Source: Ophiobolus disseminans (lineage: Eukaryota; Ascomycota; Dothideomycetes; Pleosporales; Phaeosphaeriaceae). Taken from it: a stretch of 64,000 nt of DNA. Both the position numbers and the translations under genes were made by a program. This document shows positions 45,431 to 57,635 of the stretch, piece by piece; position 1 is the stretch's first letter; every line of letters starts with the position of its first letter. The stretch lies in NCBI GenBank assembly GCA_010093685.1, contig MU006223.1:1284106-1348105 (forward strand). The letters run 5' to 3'. The notes beneath the pieces were generated by a model, which saw nothing but the letters and a program-made list of their open reading frames with translations, did no database searches and was not told the origin of the DNA.

Positions 45431-46908
45431 TCAGTACTTTGGAAACGCTGATTGTGACCGGATTGATCGCAGCCAAGTTGCTTGCGGTCGAGGAACTTGA
45501 GGAAGGGCGTGGATCTCGTTCTCATAGTCGTAGTCCGTCGTCGAGGGCGAAAGCTCGCCCATTTCAATATCCTCCTGCCTTCCTGACGGGCCGATGATGG
45601 TTGCGGTGTACTCTGGTTTAAACGGGCTCGACATCCTGTCCCGCTCTTCGTACGTAGTATCGATTTGGGCCTTCATCCGAATGATGCCACCGCGATTGTC
45701 GGTCGAGACATGGCTGTGGGGACCCGACAAGTACCCGCCCGAGCTGTGCGAGCTTGTGCTTTTCCAGAAAGAACGTTTGCTCCATATGGACGGCTTCGAA
45801 GCGTCTGTATTGGCGGTGGTGTTTGAGCCTGATGATTGTTGTTGTTTCGATTTAGTTGAGCGTGATCGGTTCGAAGCTGAATTGATCCAGCTCGCGAGCT
45901 TCCCGGGCTTGGAGAGCTGTTTGAAAAAGACCTTGAGCGCAGGCGCATTTGCGCACATCAAACCAATGTGAAGTTCGAGGAGCGACCATAGCCATGTATC
46001 GCTTGAGACCCAGGTGACATCGTAGGTCTGGAAAAATATGCGGTAGCTGGTATACGTCCGCATTGCACCCACTCCTACAGTGGTATAGCTAATTGCGAAG
46101 ATACTATAGAGCGCGACCTTCTGGTGCCGCGACATTTGTAGATTCCAGCAAAGTATTGCGGGAAGGGTTGCCACAATGAAATCTTGTACTGTGGAGGCGA
46201 TTCCATTCGCAACTACATCGGCACCTTCGTTGATGCAGGAGTATTTGTATCCACCAGGTCGGAATCTCTTCTCGAAGTCTACCTGATCCCAAAACGCCGA
46301 AATGGGAGAGCAGGAGAATATTGGGATCAAGACGAACGCGATGGTGTAGCCGGCGATAATGAACATTGTGCCGCGCATGATCCATCGAAAGGTCGTAGAA
46401 ACAGCACGGCTGGACAGGCGTCGATAGAACAGGAGCACGGAGAGTTTGATGAGGCCGGACGCTAGTGAGTAGAGAATGTAGATGACCATGACGAACTTGC
46501 GTTGTGTAGGAAAATAGTCAAGTTCCACGTCCCAGACATGGCGATTGAAGCGATATCGTTCCGTGACTGGATTGCATTAGTGCGTTCATTAACGAGGAAG
46601 GAATACGGCTCACTGAGAGGATAAATAACGGTCAGGGCTATCATGGGAACCTGATGAAATTAGCATAAAAACCCCATCGATGACGTTGGAATGCTTACGA
46701 GTGAGGCTAGTACCAGCCAGTCATCCAAGCCTGCGTTTCTTTGCATACGTACCCGAACCCAGAGTCTTGCAAACACCAAGGCTATACTGATTGGACCCAT
46801 CACACATGCAAAGATGAGAACATACTTTGGCTGCGTAGGCGGATCGATGTAGTTTGGCGTCGGCCATGTCAACAACTGGCGAAGTGGAGGATGGATACCA
46901 CCAGGCAT
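45431..46908 (-). CDS. Pth11-like seven-helix membrane receptor, 460 residues
   Basis: Three exons: 46908-46699, 46650-46614, 46566-45431. Introns are 48 bp (GTAAGC...CATCAG) and 47 bp (GTGAGC...ATCCAG), and phases match. Seven membrane segments start with YVLIFACVMGPISIALVFA. The family signature DDWLVLASL sits before TM2 and RYRFNRHVWDV between TM2 and TM3; TM3 is YILYSLASGLIKLSVLLFY. The usual Cys-bearing outer loop and a C-terminal cytosolic Ser-rich tail of about 180 residues follow. It lacks an N-terminal CFEM domain. By family it is a putative GPCR-like sensor of surface or nutrient cues at the plasma membrane; the ligand is unknown. Confidence 0.85.
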
Positions 46909-48850
46909 GGTGTTGTCGCATGCAATCGAAGGCGATAGGTATGTAGGAGCGGGATCTGTGGCAGGGACAAGCGATCTTGAAAGGAGAACCAGACGAGGGT
47001 GTACCGAAAGTTAAATCCATCATTGACAGGCGGCTGGTTTAGGCCCGCCACAGGCGCCATTCGATTCGGTTTTGCGTTCACTTATAGCATCCTCTTATTC
47101 CAGGTCTCAACGATTGAAGCTACGGCTAAAACGACGAGTGCTAAAATTTCGAGGCATTTCCGCCGTGGCAAACGCTCGTCACAAGTCCCTTGGTGTGAAT
47201 CTATGGGACCGGGCATACCAGATGGTACTGCGAGCTAATTGGTTGTGTACTGGGCATGTCAGTGCAGGTATCGGCTTCGAAAGGGACGAGTGGAGTGTGT
47301 AGATGTATAATAGGGTTTGATGTTGCCGTCGGTTACGACACTTGATTGGTCTCTTCAAGCACTTAGTGCGTATGAGCTGCATTAGCTTGAAACCCGTCCA
47401 CCAAGGCGACTGAGGAGGTGCAGGTAGCATGCAGGTTCGAAACACTGATGGATATCTGTGATGAGTTCGACTTCGACCACTTGCGGCTCCTGTTGAAATT
47501 TTTGGGCATCGTACAGATCGCGCCTTGCGAGAGAGTGAAGGGCGGTGCGCTGAAATGGGTGGTAGCCTAAAATGAGGAGCATAGTAGTGTTGTGGTTTAT
47601 TACGATGTTGACATTACGTGCAACAACCTGCCATCATGCGTTTGCTGGTGGAAGTACCGAGAATCAGAATCCAGTTCGCACCTGTGAAAGCTAACGCCCT
47701 TGTGTGGCGTAGACTAATGTGATTGATTGGAGCAAGCTAGAGGGCCACGAGGCAGAAGCCGATCCTTGCTCCCACCATAGTCGCCTATCAACGTTGCGTT
47801 CGAGAGGAGGCGCTCGCTCAAATACATCAGGCTAGCGAACGGCGCCTGGTGTGGTTTGAGCTCGAGACAGGAGCTGATGTTCATCGATATGAAGCGGGAA
47901 TAGGCTCGCTGACTAGCGAAGCCTTCATCATCGCTTTTGCTGCCTTCAACAAGATTTTCGGTGACACATGTCTCGGGACGCGACAGTATATAATGCCTTA
48001 GGACATCTGCAAGCCTGTTGGACCGAAAATGACGCAAGCCATCTTGTCCGGAATCAACGTGCCATGTAGCTAGTGGGATCTACCCGGTGGTTCCTCTGAG
48101 CGGACCAGGAAACCTTATCTGGTGCATAGTGGCGAATGTCGTAGATCGAGCATCTCAAGACCGTTGTGGCTGGCATGTGCTTGAGGACGCAATACATCGC
48201 CGTGTTCTGGGAGACCATTGTGTACCTTGCTCCATCCCCACACTCCAGCATCCCCAAATCTGGAGTAGATTTGCCCTGGGATCTTAGTGTCGATCTAGAT
48301 CTCCGCCAGGAGCTGGGTATGATGCAGGCGTTAAACCTTAAAGCCACACCTCTCCGCGGATCTCTGAGCTAAACAACGTGACAAGAACGTGCTTTTTGTG
48401 TCTTGTGTAACCCGAGTCCTGAACCCACAGTAACTGTACTCGGTTGGCGCATGATCGTCGAGCAGTTCGCAGCCCGAAACTGGGAGGTTGCAGGTGGTGT
48501 GGGTGACTAGGTTGGTCGGGATGCGATTGACCTAGAGACGCCGTGCTTATCGAGCTAGTTCGCTGTGGGACTAGTGCATGTTAGGCATAGATCGCCACCC
48601 GAGACATTATCGATCTCAACTTCCTCCACGTTTCCGGGCAATCCTGGATGATAATTTTCAGTTGAATTGGCAAATTTAAGATAATATGAGAGCTGCAATG
48701 CGTTTATGGGAATAAGCTATTTGACTGGGTGATAGAATCAACGATAACATTCCACACTCGTCATGCTCACTACGACAGCAACTCCATCATGGTCGCCTGG
48801 CTCTCCTCCTCTGCGTCTGCTAGCCTGCGCGCCAAAGCCTGGTCGTGTTC
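46909..48850. other. Intergenic region with a faint gene relic
   Basis: About 1.9 kb. The only frame with a protein-like pattern is 47714-48037 on the - strand (LADVLRHYILSRPETCVTE ... ASLMYLSERLLSN), which I cannot assign; it may be a fragment of a decayed gene extending to about 48347. Otherwise nothing. Confidence 0.35.
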
Positions 48851-50449
48851 CTAGCTATCAACCCTCTCCTCATCTGTCTCGTCCGTCTCCTCATCGCTGA
48901 GTTCTGCCTCTTCCACATTGACCTGCTTCTCTTTGCCCTTCCTACTTGTCTGGACCTGTGCAGCCACCTGAATCCCAGTCCTACTACCGGTCCGACTACT
49001 CTCTCCCCTCACACCGAAGTGCTCCTGCACCGCCCTCTTCGCATCCTCTTGAATTAGCCTCTCGGCACGTATCCTATCCTCCTCCATCCTCTTCTCAGAT
49101 CTCTCCACAACTTCCGCCTGTTCTTTCCTCTCGCGCTCGACACCCTTCACAAGCAGCCATACGAAGCATCCTCCAGCGACAAACATGACCGCCAAGATTG
49201 TGGCAACGCCTCTCAACCACACATTCACCTTCCGCTGCGGTGGGGTTAGGGGACACGCGGGCACGATGCGGAAGACTTCGAGTTCGGGAGAGGGACACAT
49301 GGCCACGAGGCTAGGATCAGCAGCATGGGAGACCCATGTAGCAGTATCGGGCGCGGGGACTTCGTAACTACCCCAAGGAATCAAGTACTCCAGCACCTCG
49401 CTGAAACCATAGGAGCTCGCCCATACGACGAGAAAAATGGCGTAAATGATAGCAAGAAAGTTGATGTATTTGACAGTTTCGTAGAAAAACGAGGCAACGG
49501 GCATTGCGATGGCCATCCAGGGCGCAAGCTGAAAGCTCGCTTCGTGCGAGAACCATTCCTTGTATGTAGGTGTTTTGGGAGGAACGAATCTGTCCAGCAG
49601 TCTCTTTTGGGCGGTTGGGCGTTTGTTGGTGAAGCACACGATGTGGCATCGACGCTTGGAGCTTGCCGGTTGGGGTTCGTCACGTGTCCAAACGACGTTC
49701 GGGTCGTCCTCTTCTGCTTCTGGGATGCCTAAAGGTGGTGATTCGGAAGTGTAAATATGGATGGTAATTTGAACACCAGGATTCGCAGTACTGACGATGT
49801 CTTTGAGTTTGTCCCATGGGTCCGGTGCGGGAGAAGAGAACGAAGAACTACGCGTGGTGTTGACCGCGGTTGTTTGAATGGAGTCGAAACGATCATGTTC
49901 CCGAGCTGGATGGGTCGTATCGTCACCAGTATCATAGCGCGAAGCACTAGAGAGCGGAAAGGCAAACTCGCTGTTGATCGAACCTGTGCGTCGATTCTCG
50001 GACGCATGCACGTCGATGCTGTCCATGGTGCCATGCCGTGCAGCGTCGGTAGGTGGGTATGCAAAGTCACTGATGCTTGATACGTTGCGTCTATGGCCTG
50101 CCGCCGGGGCAGCTACTGCCTCGCTTGTTGCAACGGTGAGCAGCCCAGTCTGATTGGGACCCAGAGCATCGCGTCTATGATCAGTCGCCGGATTTCGCCT
50201 CACGTCATCCGTGTAGGTGGGAACGTCAGCGATAGATCGATTTAGGGAAGGATTGAACGGCTGTGTCTCCACAGTATCACTAGTGTTTATCTGAGTGCTC
50301 GGAAAATTGGACGATGGTGGTGCCTCTGCAGTGTCGCTAGACGCTGGCATCTCAACAGTTTCCGACAACGACTGTGCGCGCTTGTCGTCGCCAGGTGACG
50401 ACTCAGGCGACTCAGGCGACTCCAAGACAGCGTAAGGGTTGGGAGACAT
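48851..50449 (-). CDS. Membrane protein with C-terminal coiled coil, 532 residues
   Basis: ATG 50449 (MSPNPYAVLESPESPES) to TAG 48851. The frame stays open above the ATG, but no earlier ATG exists. Residues 1-230 are Ser/Thr/Pro-rich and disordered. Hydrophobic segments lie at about 310-352 (WMAIAMPVASFFYETV and FLAIIYAIFLVVWASS) and 408-433 (ATILAVMFVAGGCFVWLLV). A charged helix then follows (ERERKEQAEVVERSEKRM), probably a coiled coil, and an acidic tail. The likely topology is N and C termini outside the bilayer with two or three helices. No family is recognised; it resembles many lineage-specific fungal membrane proteins. Confidence 0.75.
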   Translation of the reverse strand: MSPNPYAVLESPESPESSPGDDKRAQSLSETVEMPASSDTAEAPPSSNFPSTQINTSDTVETQPFNPSLNRSIADVPTYTDDVRRNPATDHRRDALGPNQTGLLTVATSEAVAAPAAGHRRNVSSISDFAYPPTDAARHGTMDSIDVHASENRRTGSINSEFAFPLSSASRYDTGDDTTHPAREHDRFDSIQTTAVNTTRSSSFSSPAPDPWDKLKDIVSTANPGVQITIHIYTSESPPLGIPEAEEDDPNVVWTRDEPQPASSKRRCHIVCFTNKRPTAQKRLLDRFVPPKTPTYKEWFSHEASFQLAPWMAIAMPVASFFYETVKYINFLAIIYAIFLVVWASSYGFSEVLEYLIPWGSYEVPAPDTATWVSHAADPSLVAMCPSPELEVFRIVPACPLTPPQRKVNVWLRGVATILAVMFVAGGCFVWLLVKGVERERKEQAEVVERSEKRMEEDRIRAERLIQEDAKRAVQEHFGVRGESSRTGSRTGIQVAAQVQTSRKGKEKQVNVEEAELSDEETDETDEERVDS

Positions 50450-50840
50450 GATGACTGTAAGCGGGTGACGATATTGGTACGAATAGTGACGATCGAATGT
50501 TTTGAGAGTGCGAGTATTGTTGTTATCATTGCGGATCGCGAGTGTCGCTTCGTCTCCTACTACCACTGTCAGTCGCTACCGTGAGACATGTTTCGTGCCT
50601 TCTATTAGATGTCACACATGGGAAGGATCATTGGGCAAGGTAGAAAAACATCCATAAATCGTTTTCATTATCAACCTATGTTGCTGTGAAGTGTGACGCC
50701 ATCTGATACGTCGACATCAAGGCCGAGATCTCCAAATCTCGCATGATAACTCCGAGTCTGCTTGCGCACACCGGTGTCCTCGAACCGGCCTACGATGCCT
50801 GCGTTCCATTGCGCGAATTTTGCCCGCTAACCAGGAAATC

Positions 50841-53800
50841 TTACCAGCCCTTCCACCAGCACTTGAAGTCGCGTTTGACTGCATTACCCTCCTTGTACCA
50901 ATCGGCTTCGTTCAGATCGTCGCAGTTAATATCCGACGGCTTGAGGAGTTGGTACTCTGGATGCTCCGGGGGGCAGAACTGGTAGCAAGAGTTGATAAAG
51001 AATATCTCCTTCTCTGTCGATGTCTCGGTCATCTAGCTAGGCTTGCATTGCTCTCCCTTCAACTTGTAGCAGTTTGGCATCTCCTTGTCCATTTTAAACT
51101 GCACTCGTGCCTTTGTGGGCTCGGTCGGGTGGATGAACCACGCATGTATCTGGAAAGGCATGGAGTGTTCTTCGGCCCGACCTTGCGAGTTGATGGTGGT
51201 GGGAATGTCACCTTTCCCGTCTACAGGCATCATCTTGCCATGTCCAGTTTCGTTGCCATTTGGATCCTTGAGCACCCACTCGATTTTGGCTGAGTTATTT
51301 TCCATCCACAGGTTGATCGCTACGACCCACTTACCAGACTTGTCCATTGAACCTGTCGGCTGTGTCGGCTGAGCTGCGGCGCTCGATGAAGTGGACGAAG
51401 TAGTAGTGACTGCCTGGGACGCCGTAGTGGACGAAGAAGGCGAGATGCTGATCCGGCTATACTTGGAGGATACCGCGAGGGTCACCGTTTTCGTGGGGCC
51501 GTTTCAAGGGAACGTCAAGGTGACTGGGAATGGGTGAGGAAGCGCGCCCATGGACTCTTTGGGGCAAGACCAGTGTGCACATTTTGCACCAGTGTGGCAG
51601 AATTTCGGCGAGTCCTTAGCCATGCACATATCAGTCAAGCATTTGGCAGCGCAATACTCAGCATCCTCGGGCTTGCACTCCTTCGGGATACACTTGTCAT
51701 CGAAGAAGTCCCAACAATCTTGACAGTTATCCTCGGGAATGTTGTTTCCCTCGTCGTCGTCTAGCGAAAGAGGCGCGCGGGTGCAGGCAGGGCCCGGTGT
51801 TTCGCTGCTACTGCTAATGGAGTTGCTCTTGGTGGCCTTGGTGGTCATAGTCGACATGGAGTTCACAGCATTACAGCCAGTGATAGTGACGTCGAATACG
51901 GTTCCGCATGAAGAGCTAGTTGAAACGGCCGTGGTAACTGCGGTCGACGCCCAGGTGGAGATTGTGGTAGCTGAGATCCTAGAAGACAAGTCAACCTTCT
52001 CGTTGCAGTATACCATACGCTCTGTTGCAGTCTTGTATTCTTTGGGCTCGCACTTTTTGGATTTGTCAGATTTATCACCGGGTTTATCACCGGGCTTAGT
52101 TGGGGTCGGGACCGGCAATGGCGTTGGTGGAGGTCCAATCTTCGGACCGACATTTGGGCAAAGCAGCTTTGGACACTCATTGCATTCGTCCATACCAAAG
52201 CACCATCCACCACATCCAAAGAGCCCACATGACATTCCCGGACAGCCCCAGAATAGGCATGGGACCGGAAACAAGCCGAAAATCTCGATCCAGATGTTGA
52301 TGAAGAACGGAATTTTGATGCCTTTGCTCTCGCAGTCGCTAACCGGGCCCCAAGGGAGGCCCATAAATCCGCAACCACATCCGAGAAGTTTACAATGCTT
52401 CTTGTGATCGTCATGATGGTGGACTGAATAGCCCCACCAGAGCAAGCACCAGTCCAAACCCCAGCACTGTGGAGGAGGAACCACGTCGAGATCGTCCTTA
52501 TCACAGAAAATCTTACACCAATCCTCTGTTTTGCACTCGTCTGGACACCAACGTGGATGATGTGGCGGTGAAACAGAGGAGGTGGTCGAAATTGCACTGC
52601 TTGAGGTGTATGACGAACCCCCAGGACGCCCAGGGTGAGGTGAGCCGCCATTAGTAGAGGAAGCAGATGACGAAGCCCCGGGAGGCCAGGGCCCAGGGTG
52701 AGGGGAGCCGCCATCCGTAGAGGAAGCAGACGACGAAGCCCCAGTAGGCCAAGGTTGAGGTGATCCGCCGTTGGAGGAAGATGATGAACCCATGCTAGGC
52801 CCGGGTTGAGGTGAGTCACCGCCAGAAGAAGAAGACGAGCCTATGGTAGGCCCGGGTTGAGGTGAGCCGCCATTGGAGGAAGAAGACGCACCCCCAGTAG
52901 GCATAGGCTGGCCCGAGCGGCTACTATCACTAGAAGACGCACTCAACGAGGGTGCGGGCTGACCCGAGCCGCCACTGGAAGACGACGAACCCAAAGTAGG
53001 CGCAGGTTGCCCTGGGCCGCTATTCCCACTCGAAGACGCGCCGGAAGTAGGCGTAGGCCGAGATCCATTCGAACCGGATGCAGAAGAGCCTGATACTCCG
53101 CTGCTGGCCAGAGATGTTCCGGATGCGCTTGAACCTGAAGGTGATGGTGTTACAGGGCTACCCGCACCCGATGATGAAGGCGCAGCTTGCGAAGAAGAAC
53201 CCGCATTTGATGAGCCGGCTTGCGATGAGCTCCCTGTACTAGATGCCCCCGACGATTGAGTAGGAGAGCCAGGTGCACCAGGCGGAGGTGTTGGAGCACC
53301 AGCCACGCTGGAGGAGGCCGCACTTGGAGATGACACTGCAGAACTGCCCTGAGAGCTGTTAGGTGATCCTGAAGGTTGGCGCGACACTGACGGCGACGGA
53401 GCATCGGTCGGTGTGGTCGACGGTGCATTGGTCGGCACATTGGAGGATGCACCGGAAGACGCAGCAGAGGACACAGGCGCCGAGTTTGATTGCGAGGGCG
53501 CTACCGAGCTGCCAGGTCCGGGCATGGGAGAGCCACCACCGCCAGGGCATGTGGCATAGTCGATAGCCCATAGCGCTGTACCACCAAGGCAGCGATCGTT
53601 GGCTAATTCCAGTTTCTTGCCGAGGGTGTTGGCGTCATCGAAGGAAATCCACTGATCATCCCATGTAACTTCGTTGGTCTCAGCGCCACCTGGGATCACA
53701 CTGTATTGTAGTTTCTTCTCGGCGACGATACGTCGGATCTCGCAAGTGCTGAGGATACCGTCCTGGAGAGAACAAGAGCCTTGCTTGCTTGGACCTTTGA

Positions 53801-55178
53801 AGGTACAGCCGTAGTTCATGCAGCTCTTATCAGCCACAGTGTAACCACGTCCATAGTTGGTAAGGCCCATGTTAACCTTCTTGGAATCAATGTTGCTTGA
53901 CCAGAGAAGCTTCAAAGAAGCGTCGATTTCCTGGAGATCAGTGTGAGGCTTGATCTTCGAGCCGAGGCTGGGAACATTGGACTCCCACGGTCCGTGGAGA
54001 TCGTAAGTGAGCATGGTGATCCCGTCGACGAGCCTCGAGGCCTTTCACGTTCATGTTCTTCAGATGGTCGTACTGAGCTGGAATGACGACACCAAGCCCG
54101 AAGCCGCTACCAAGGCGTTGGCGCATCTCCTTCATGAGTTCAACTTGGTTATGGCCATCTTGGGCGTTGCCGCCGCGGTCATCGTGTCCAGGCCACTCCC
54201 AATCAATATCGATGCCCTTAAAGTCCCATTTGTCCAAGAACTTCTTGAGGAAGTCAATGAACTTCTTGCGGTTTTCCTAAGTGCTCGTCATCTCGGACCA
54301 GGTGTGACGAGTCACGCCAGGGTCGGTAAACTCATACCCGCCGAGGCCAATCCACTTGGAGACGCTACCTGACAGTGCGAAAAACTCCTTATAGATGCCG
54401 TCATCGTCTGGATTCATCAATTTCACCTCGAAAGATGCAGGGTCGATGGTTGCAAAAGCGAGTACAAGATGAGTGATGCCGGAGAGGTCCAGCTGGCTTG
54501 GGCGCACCTTGTCGCAGGGCCGGCGGCGAGAGTTCCTGGGTCTGGTTAATATGTTGGTCCGAAAGGTCCTGCTTGGAAAAGAAAGGCCGAGGATAGACAG
54601 GAGTGATAGAGCTTACCAAGCCTGATAGTAGGCGACATGACGTGAAGCACTGCCGCTGCCCTTCCCACACGAAGGCACATCGTTAGCGCCCGCAATCTGA
54701 GCCGTAGACTGTACATCACGACAAAAGACGTCGGAAACGCCACAGAAACCGAGACGAGAGCAGCAAGCGTTCAGAGGGCAGCTAGTAACGCCATCGACGG
54801 AAAACTCGCCACAAGGTGCTTTGGCGTTACAGTCGGCAACACATTTGTCTGGAGAGCAGTGTTCTGGGGGATATCCGCAGTGACCTATTGCTGTTAGTAC
54901 GACCTGGAGTTATACGCAACACTAGACTCACCGAGGCTGGTGCAGCAGCTGCCAAGAATACAAGGGCTATTTGCACCGCAGCCGACCTCGCTCTCAGATT
55001 TGAAAGTAGTTACGTCAACATTGCTCTGGCTCCGGATGTAGCCTTCAGCAATCTCGAGGACTGGCAGAACGCCATCAAGGGAGGCGCGAGGGGCGCCGAA
55101 GTATGTTAGATTAGACTTCACGCTGGAGGCCAGGGCGGTGGCAACCAAGCCCAGCTGGAGCAGAAGGAGCAACCACAT
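50841..55178 (-). pseudogene. LysM/CBM18/GH18 (subgroup C) chitinase gene, decayed
   Basis: Exon 1 55178-54932 encodes a signal peptide (MWLLLLLQLGLVATALASS) and the start of a CBM18-like region (GCGANSPC, GSCC). Exon 2 54884-54617 gives CGYPPEHCSPDKC, then a hevein-type CBM18 (CGEFSVDGVTSCPLNACC). Exon 3 begins at 54535. GH18 follows with GITHLVLAFATIDP, GLGGYEF, the catalytic GIDIDWEW (Glu at about 54196-54198) and MLTYDLHG. A Ser/Gly/Pro linker (about 53540-52560) and a Cys-rich tail end at TGA 50841. The frame is broken by TAG 54277-54279, a one-base shift near 54030, TGA 51504-51506 and TAG 51033-51035. Both introns (47 and 81 bp) keep good splice sites. The family degrades chitin; this copy should not give full-length enzyme. 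Confidence 0.85.
52620..52920 (-). repeat. Tandem repeats in the chitinase linker
   Basis: About six imperfect copies of a 45-60-bp unit encoding GGSPQPGP plus a Ser-rich run. It is a low-complexity linker prone to length change. Confidence 0.75.
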
Positions 55179-56129
55179 TGTGCCTTCCAACCAGGGCTAG
55201 TGTTGTAGTTGTGGGGAATTTGCGTCTTGGTAGTATAGGGAAGTCATTTGCTAGTTGACTATCGTATGGGGTAGCGATTGACTCTGGGGGGAAGTAGAGA
55301 GCGTGGTGGAGAAGAGGGGATACGAAAGGAAGGAGGGAGCGTACTTTGTACCATGGAAGCTAGAGAGAGACAGAGCTGTAGGGAGGATGAGTGAGAGAGA
55401 TAAGTGCAAACGGAAAGAAAGTTGCCCCCTCACTGAGATAGCAAGCGCATGTAGACGTGGCTAGCCATAAATTTGCTCAGCGTGGGTGAGGTGACGTAGC
55501 ATGATAGTAAGACCTGGATATCTTCGGGGCGCATTAGCCTTGCGATGGGCTTTCACAAAATGATGCGAAGTGTTACAGCCATGCCTATGAGCACTCCATG
55601 GGATAAAATGAAGCTCGGTCGGCCTCCGCTTGAAGCTGCTTTTCGGCGAGCCTAATAGCCAAATCGCTGCACTACGAGTCGAAACACATTCGACTTCTGG
55701 CGCCTACGCCTACGCCTTTTTGACCACTTACAGCGCTATATCTTTAGCCACCACCGAATGAGCAGTTACCGCTCGGTATAATCTCTTTTATTGTTGATGA
55801 AGTTGCGCGTACCGCTTCACTCTCTAACCATGCAGGCAGGTATTGTGTGCACGTCCGCCCGTAGACCTTGAGAAGTATCTGTGTGATAGTTCGAGATCCA
55901 TGAGAAGGCCGTCTGACTTCTGTAAGGGCGCAGTGCAGCATGTGGAAGTTTAGAGGTCGTAAGTACGCGTTCGGCGCGCTATGCGACTCGAATCTGTCGC
56001 ATTAGCCGCATCTTTATCTTTCACGAAAGCGCACGAGAGAGTTCGACGTCGAAAGGGACAAGGGCGGAAGCAGATGGCAGCAATAGCGATGGGATGGAAG
56101 GTGAGAGGAGCGCAGCTTACCGAACGTAC
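55179..56129. other. Upstream region between chitinase and transposon
   Basis: The promoter side of the chitinase gene, then DNA with open but unassigned frames at 55923-56117 on + that could be an upstream exon of the gene beyond the transposon. Confidence 0.4.
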
Positions 56130-56134
56130 CCCAC
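56130..56134. other. Direct repeat CCCAC flanking the transposon (left)
   Basis: CCCAC immediately before the left inverted repeat; the same five bases follow the right inverted repeat at 57636-57640. It is a candidate target-site duplication. Confidence 0.6.
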
Positions 56135-56165
56135 CACGCGGTTGACAAAAAAACGCCGACTCACC
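56135..56165 (+). repeat. Left terminal inverted repeat (31 bp)
   Basis: CACGCGGTTGAC, seven A, CGCCGACTCACC; the exact reverse complement of 57605-57635. Confidence 0.95.
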
Positions 56166-56287
56166 AACGTGCCCCACCCAAACTAACCAAAACAACACAC
56201 CAACTTAGTCAACCCATCAACTTCAACTGCGTATAGCTCTACAACCACATAACCAAATCGCAATTTTTTACACGCATCTTCTTCGCC

Positions 56288-57429
56288 ATGTCTAAAAGTG
56301 GTATCCTCAACATTACTACACCAAAAAAAGCCCGCATCCGGGGTGCTGCTGACTTCAACAACGCAATGGGTATACCGTTTATACATGCCGACTTGTTCAG
56401 GTTCTATAGCGTTTCTAAGCAACAAGGCTGGGCTATACTCAAGGAGGGCATGGAGGGAGTCGTTGAGGACGATATGCCAAGCTTTGCCTTTGATTGTACT
56501 CACTATAACAACCCTGCCGTCAAGGAGCAGCGTGGGCGGAAGCTACTACTATCACCAGCTCAGTCACACTAGGCCAATCGCTTCCTTGAGGATGCTGGAT
56601 AGGATGCCCGCGTCCTAACTTGGGCGCAATTAAGCAGGGAGCTAGACTTCGGCGTCTCTAGCCGCACTCTACAACAAGCCCTCGGCTCTCTGGACTATTA
56701 CAAGTGCGTAGCATGAACTAAAGGCTAGGTTTCTTAGCGTTGCGCAAAGCAACAAGTTTAGTTTTCTGAAACTCACCTTGCACTCAAACCTAAGCCTAAC
56801 AATTGGCATGATGTAAGGTTCTCTAACAAGGCACACTGCAGCGTAGGTCCTTAGGGGAAGCTCTAGATAATCTGTTAGCCCAGTGAGCGATACTGTAGTG
56901 ATTGTATACAGGAGCAACTTAACCGCAACGACGAGCGTGAGCGGGAAACGTCTTACATTTGGGCGGCAGTTGGGTATAACTTCAAGAGTAATCTCACCTT
57001 CTACGATACTCCTGGTAACCGCAACGGCAAGCTCTCCCTTGCAGTATACAGAGATCAAATACTAGAGCTAGTTGTAGGCGCCTGGCTGCGGGATCCCGAT
57101 ACGTCTGATTTCATACTAGAGGAAGACAACAATAGTGGCCATAGAGGAGGCAGATCAACCAATATTGTAGCCACCTGGAAGAGAAACAACGGCCTAAATC
57201 ACTACTTCAACTGTTCTAGCTCCCCTGACTTATCCCTAATTGAAAACTGCTGGCAACCGATGAAACAACACCTTAAAAAGCACCCACATTGGGATGAGTT
57301 TGAAGTGAGGGAGCTTGCCAACGAGGGCTGGGGCCACGTGACCTACTCCTTCATCAACGAGCGTATTGATAGTATGCCCCAGCGACTACAGGACTGTATT
57401 GACATGGAGGGAAGGATAACGGGGCATTG
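56288..57429 (+). pseudogene. DDE_3-type transposase pseudogene
   Basis: Starts at ATG 56288 (MSKSGILNITTPKKARIRGA) and is open to TAG 56570. The same frame then reads SRELDFGVSSRTLQQALGSL (helix-turn-helix end), interrupted by TAG, TAG and TGA. After a shifted middle part, the catalytic region is clear: WAAVGYNFKSNLTFYDTPGN, FILEEDNNSGH (an Asp of the triad) and SSPDLSLIENCWQP (the Glu), ending MEGRITGH at TGA 57427-57429. The first catalytic Asp region (about 56700-56880) is badly degraded. The element is dead on its own but could have been mobilised in trans. Confidence 0.85.
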
Positions 57430-57604
57430 ATTTAGGCGGGTTGGGTGGCTTCAACTGAGTTTCTTAACACCAAAAAACTCCTGTATAGAGCTAAGCGAGA
57501 GCCTTATCAAATTTGACGCTGTATGGCCTGTTATCTAGCTCATTATGTGGTGTTGCATCGCGTTTGTATACAAATTGGGTGGTGTTGTGATGCGCCGAGG
57601 CATC

Positions 57605-57635
57605 GGTGAGTCGGCGTTTTTTTGTCAACCGCGTG
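57605..57635 (-). repeat. Right terminal inverted repeat (31 bp)
   Basis: Exact reverse complement of the left inverted repeat. Confidence 0.95.

Larger units (their letters stand above)
56135..57635 (+). mobile_element. DDE DNA transposon with 31-bp perfect inverted repeats
   Basis: 1,501 bp bounded by perfect 31-bp terminal inverted repeats (56135-56165 and 57605-57635) beginning CACGCGGTTGACAAAAAAAC. It encodes one transposase in + orientation. The transposase belongs to the fungal DDE_3/Tc1-mariner-related group by its C-terminal signature (SSPDLSLIENCWQP). The flanks carry CCCAC on both sides rather than TA. Confidence 0.9.

Noticed and set aside
46999..47302. Short overlapping + frames near 47.1 kb
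   Set aside because: No coherent start, splice pattern or composition; treated as noncoding.
51739..52407. 222-residue open frame on +
   Set aside because: Antisense to the cysteine-rich end of the chitinase gene; no domain and no supported start.
54270..54282. TAG in the GH18 region as an intron acceptor
   Set aside because: The GH18 signature is continuous on both sides (TWSEMTST then ENRKKF), so an intron would delete conserved residues; a nonsense change fits better.
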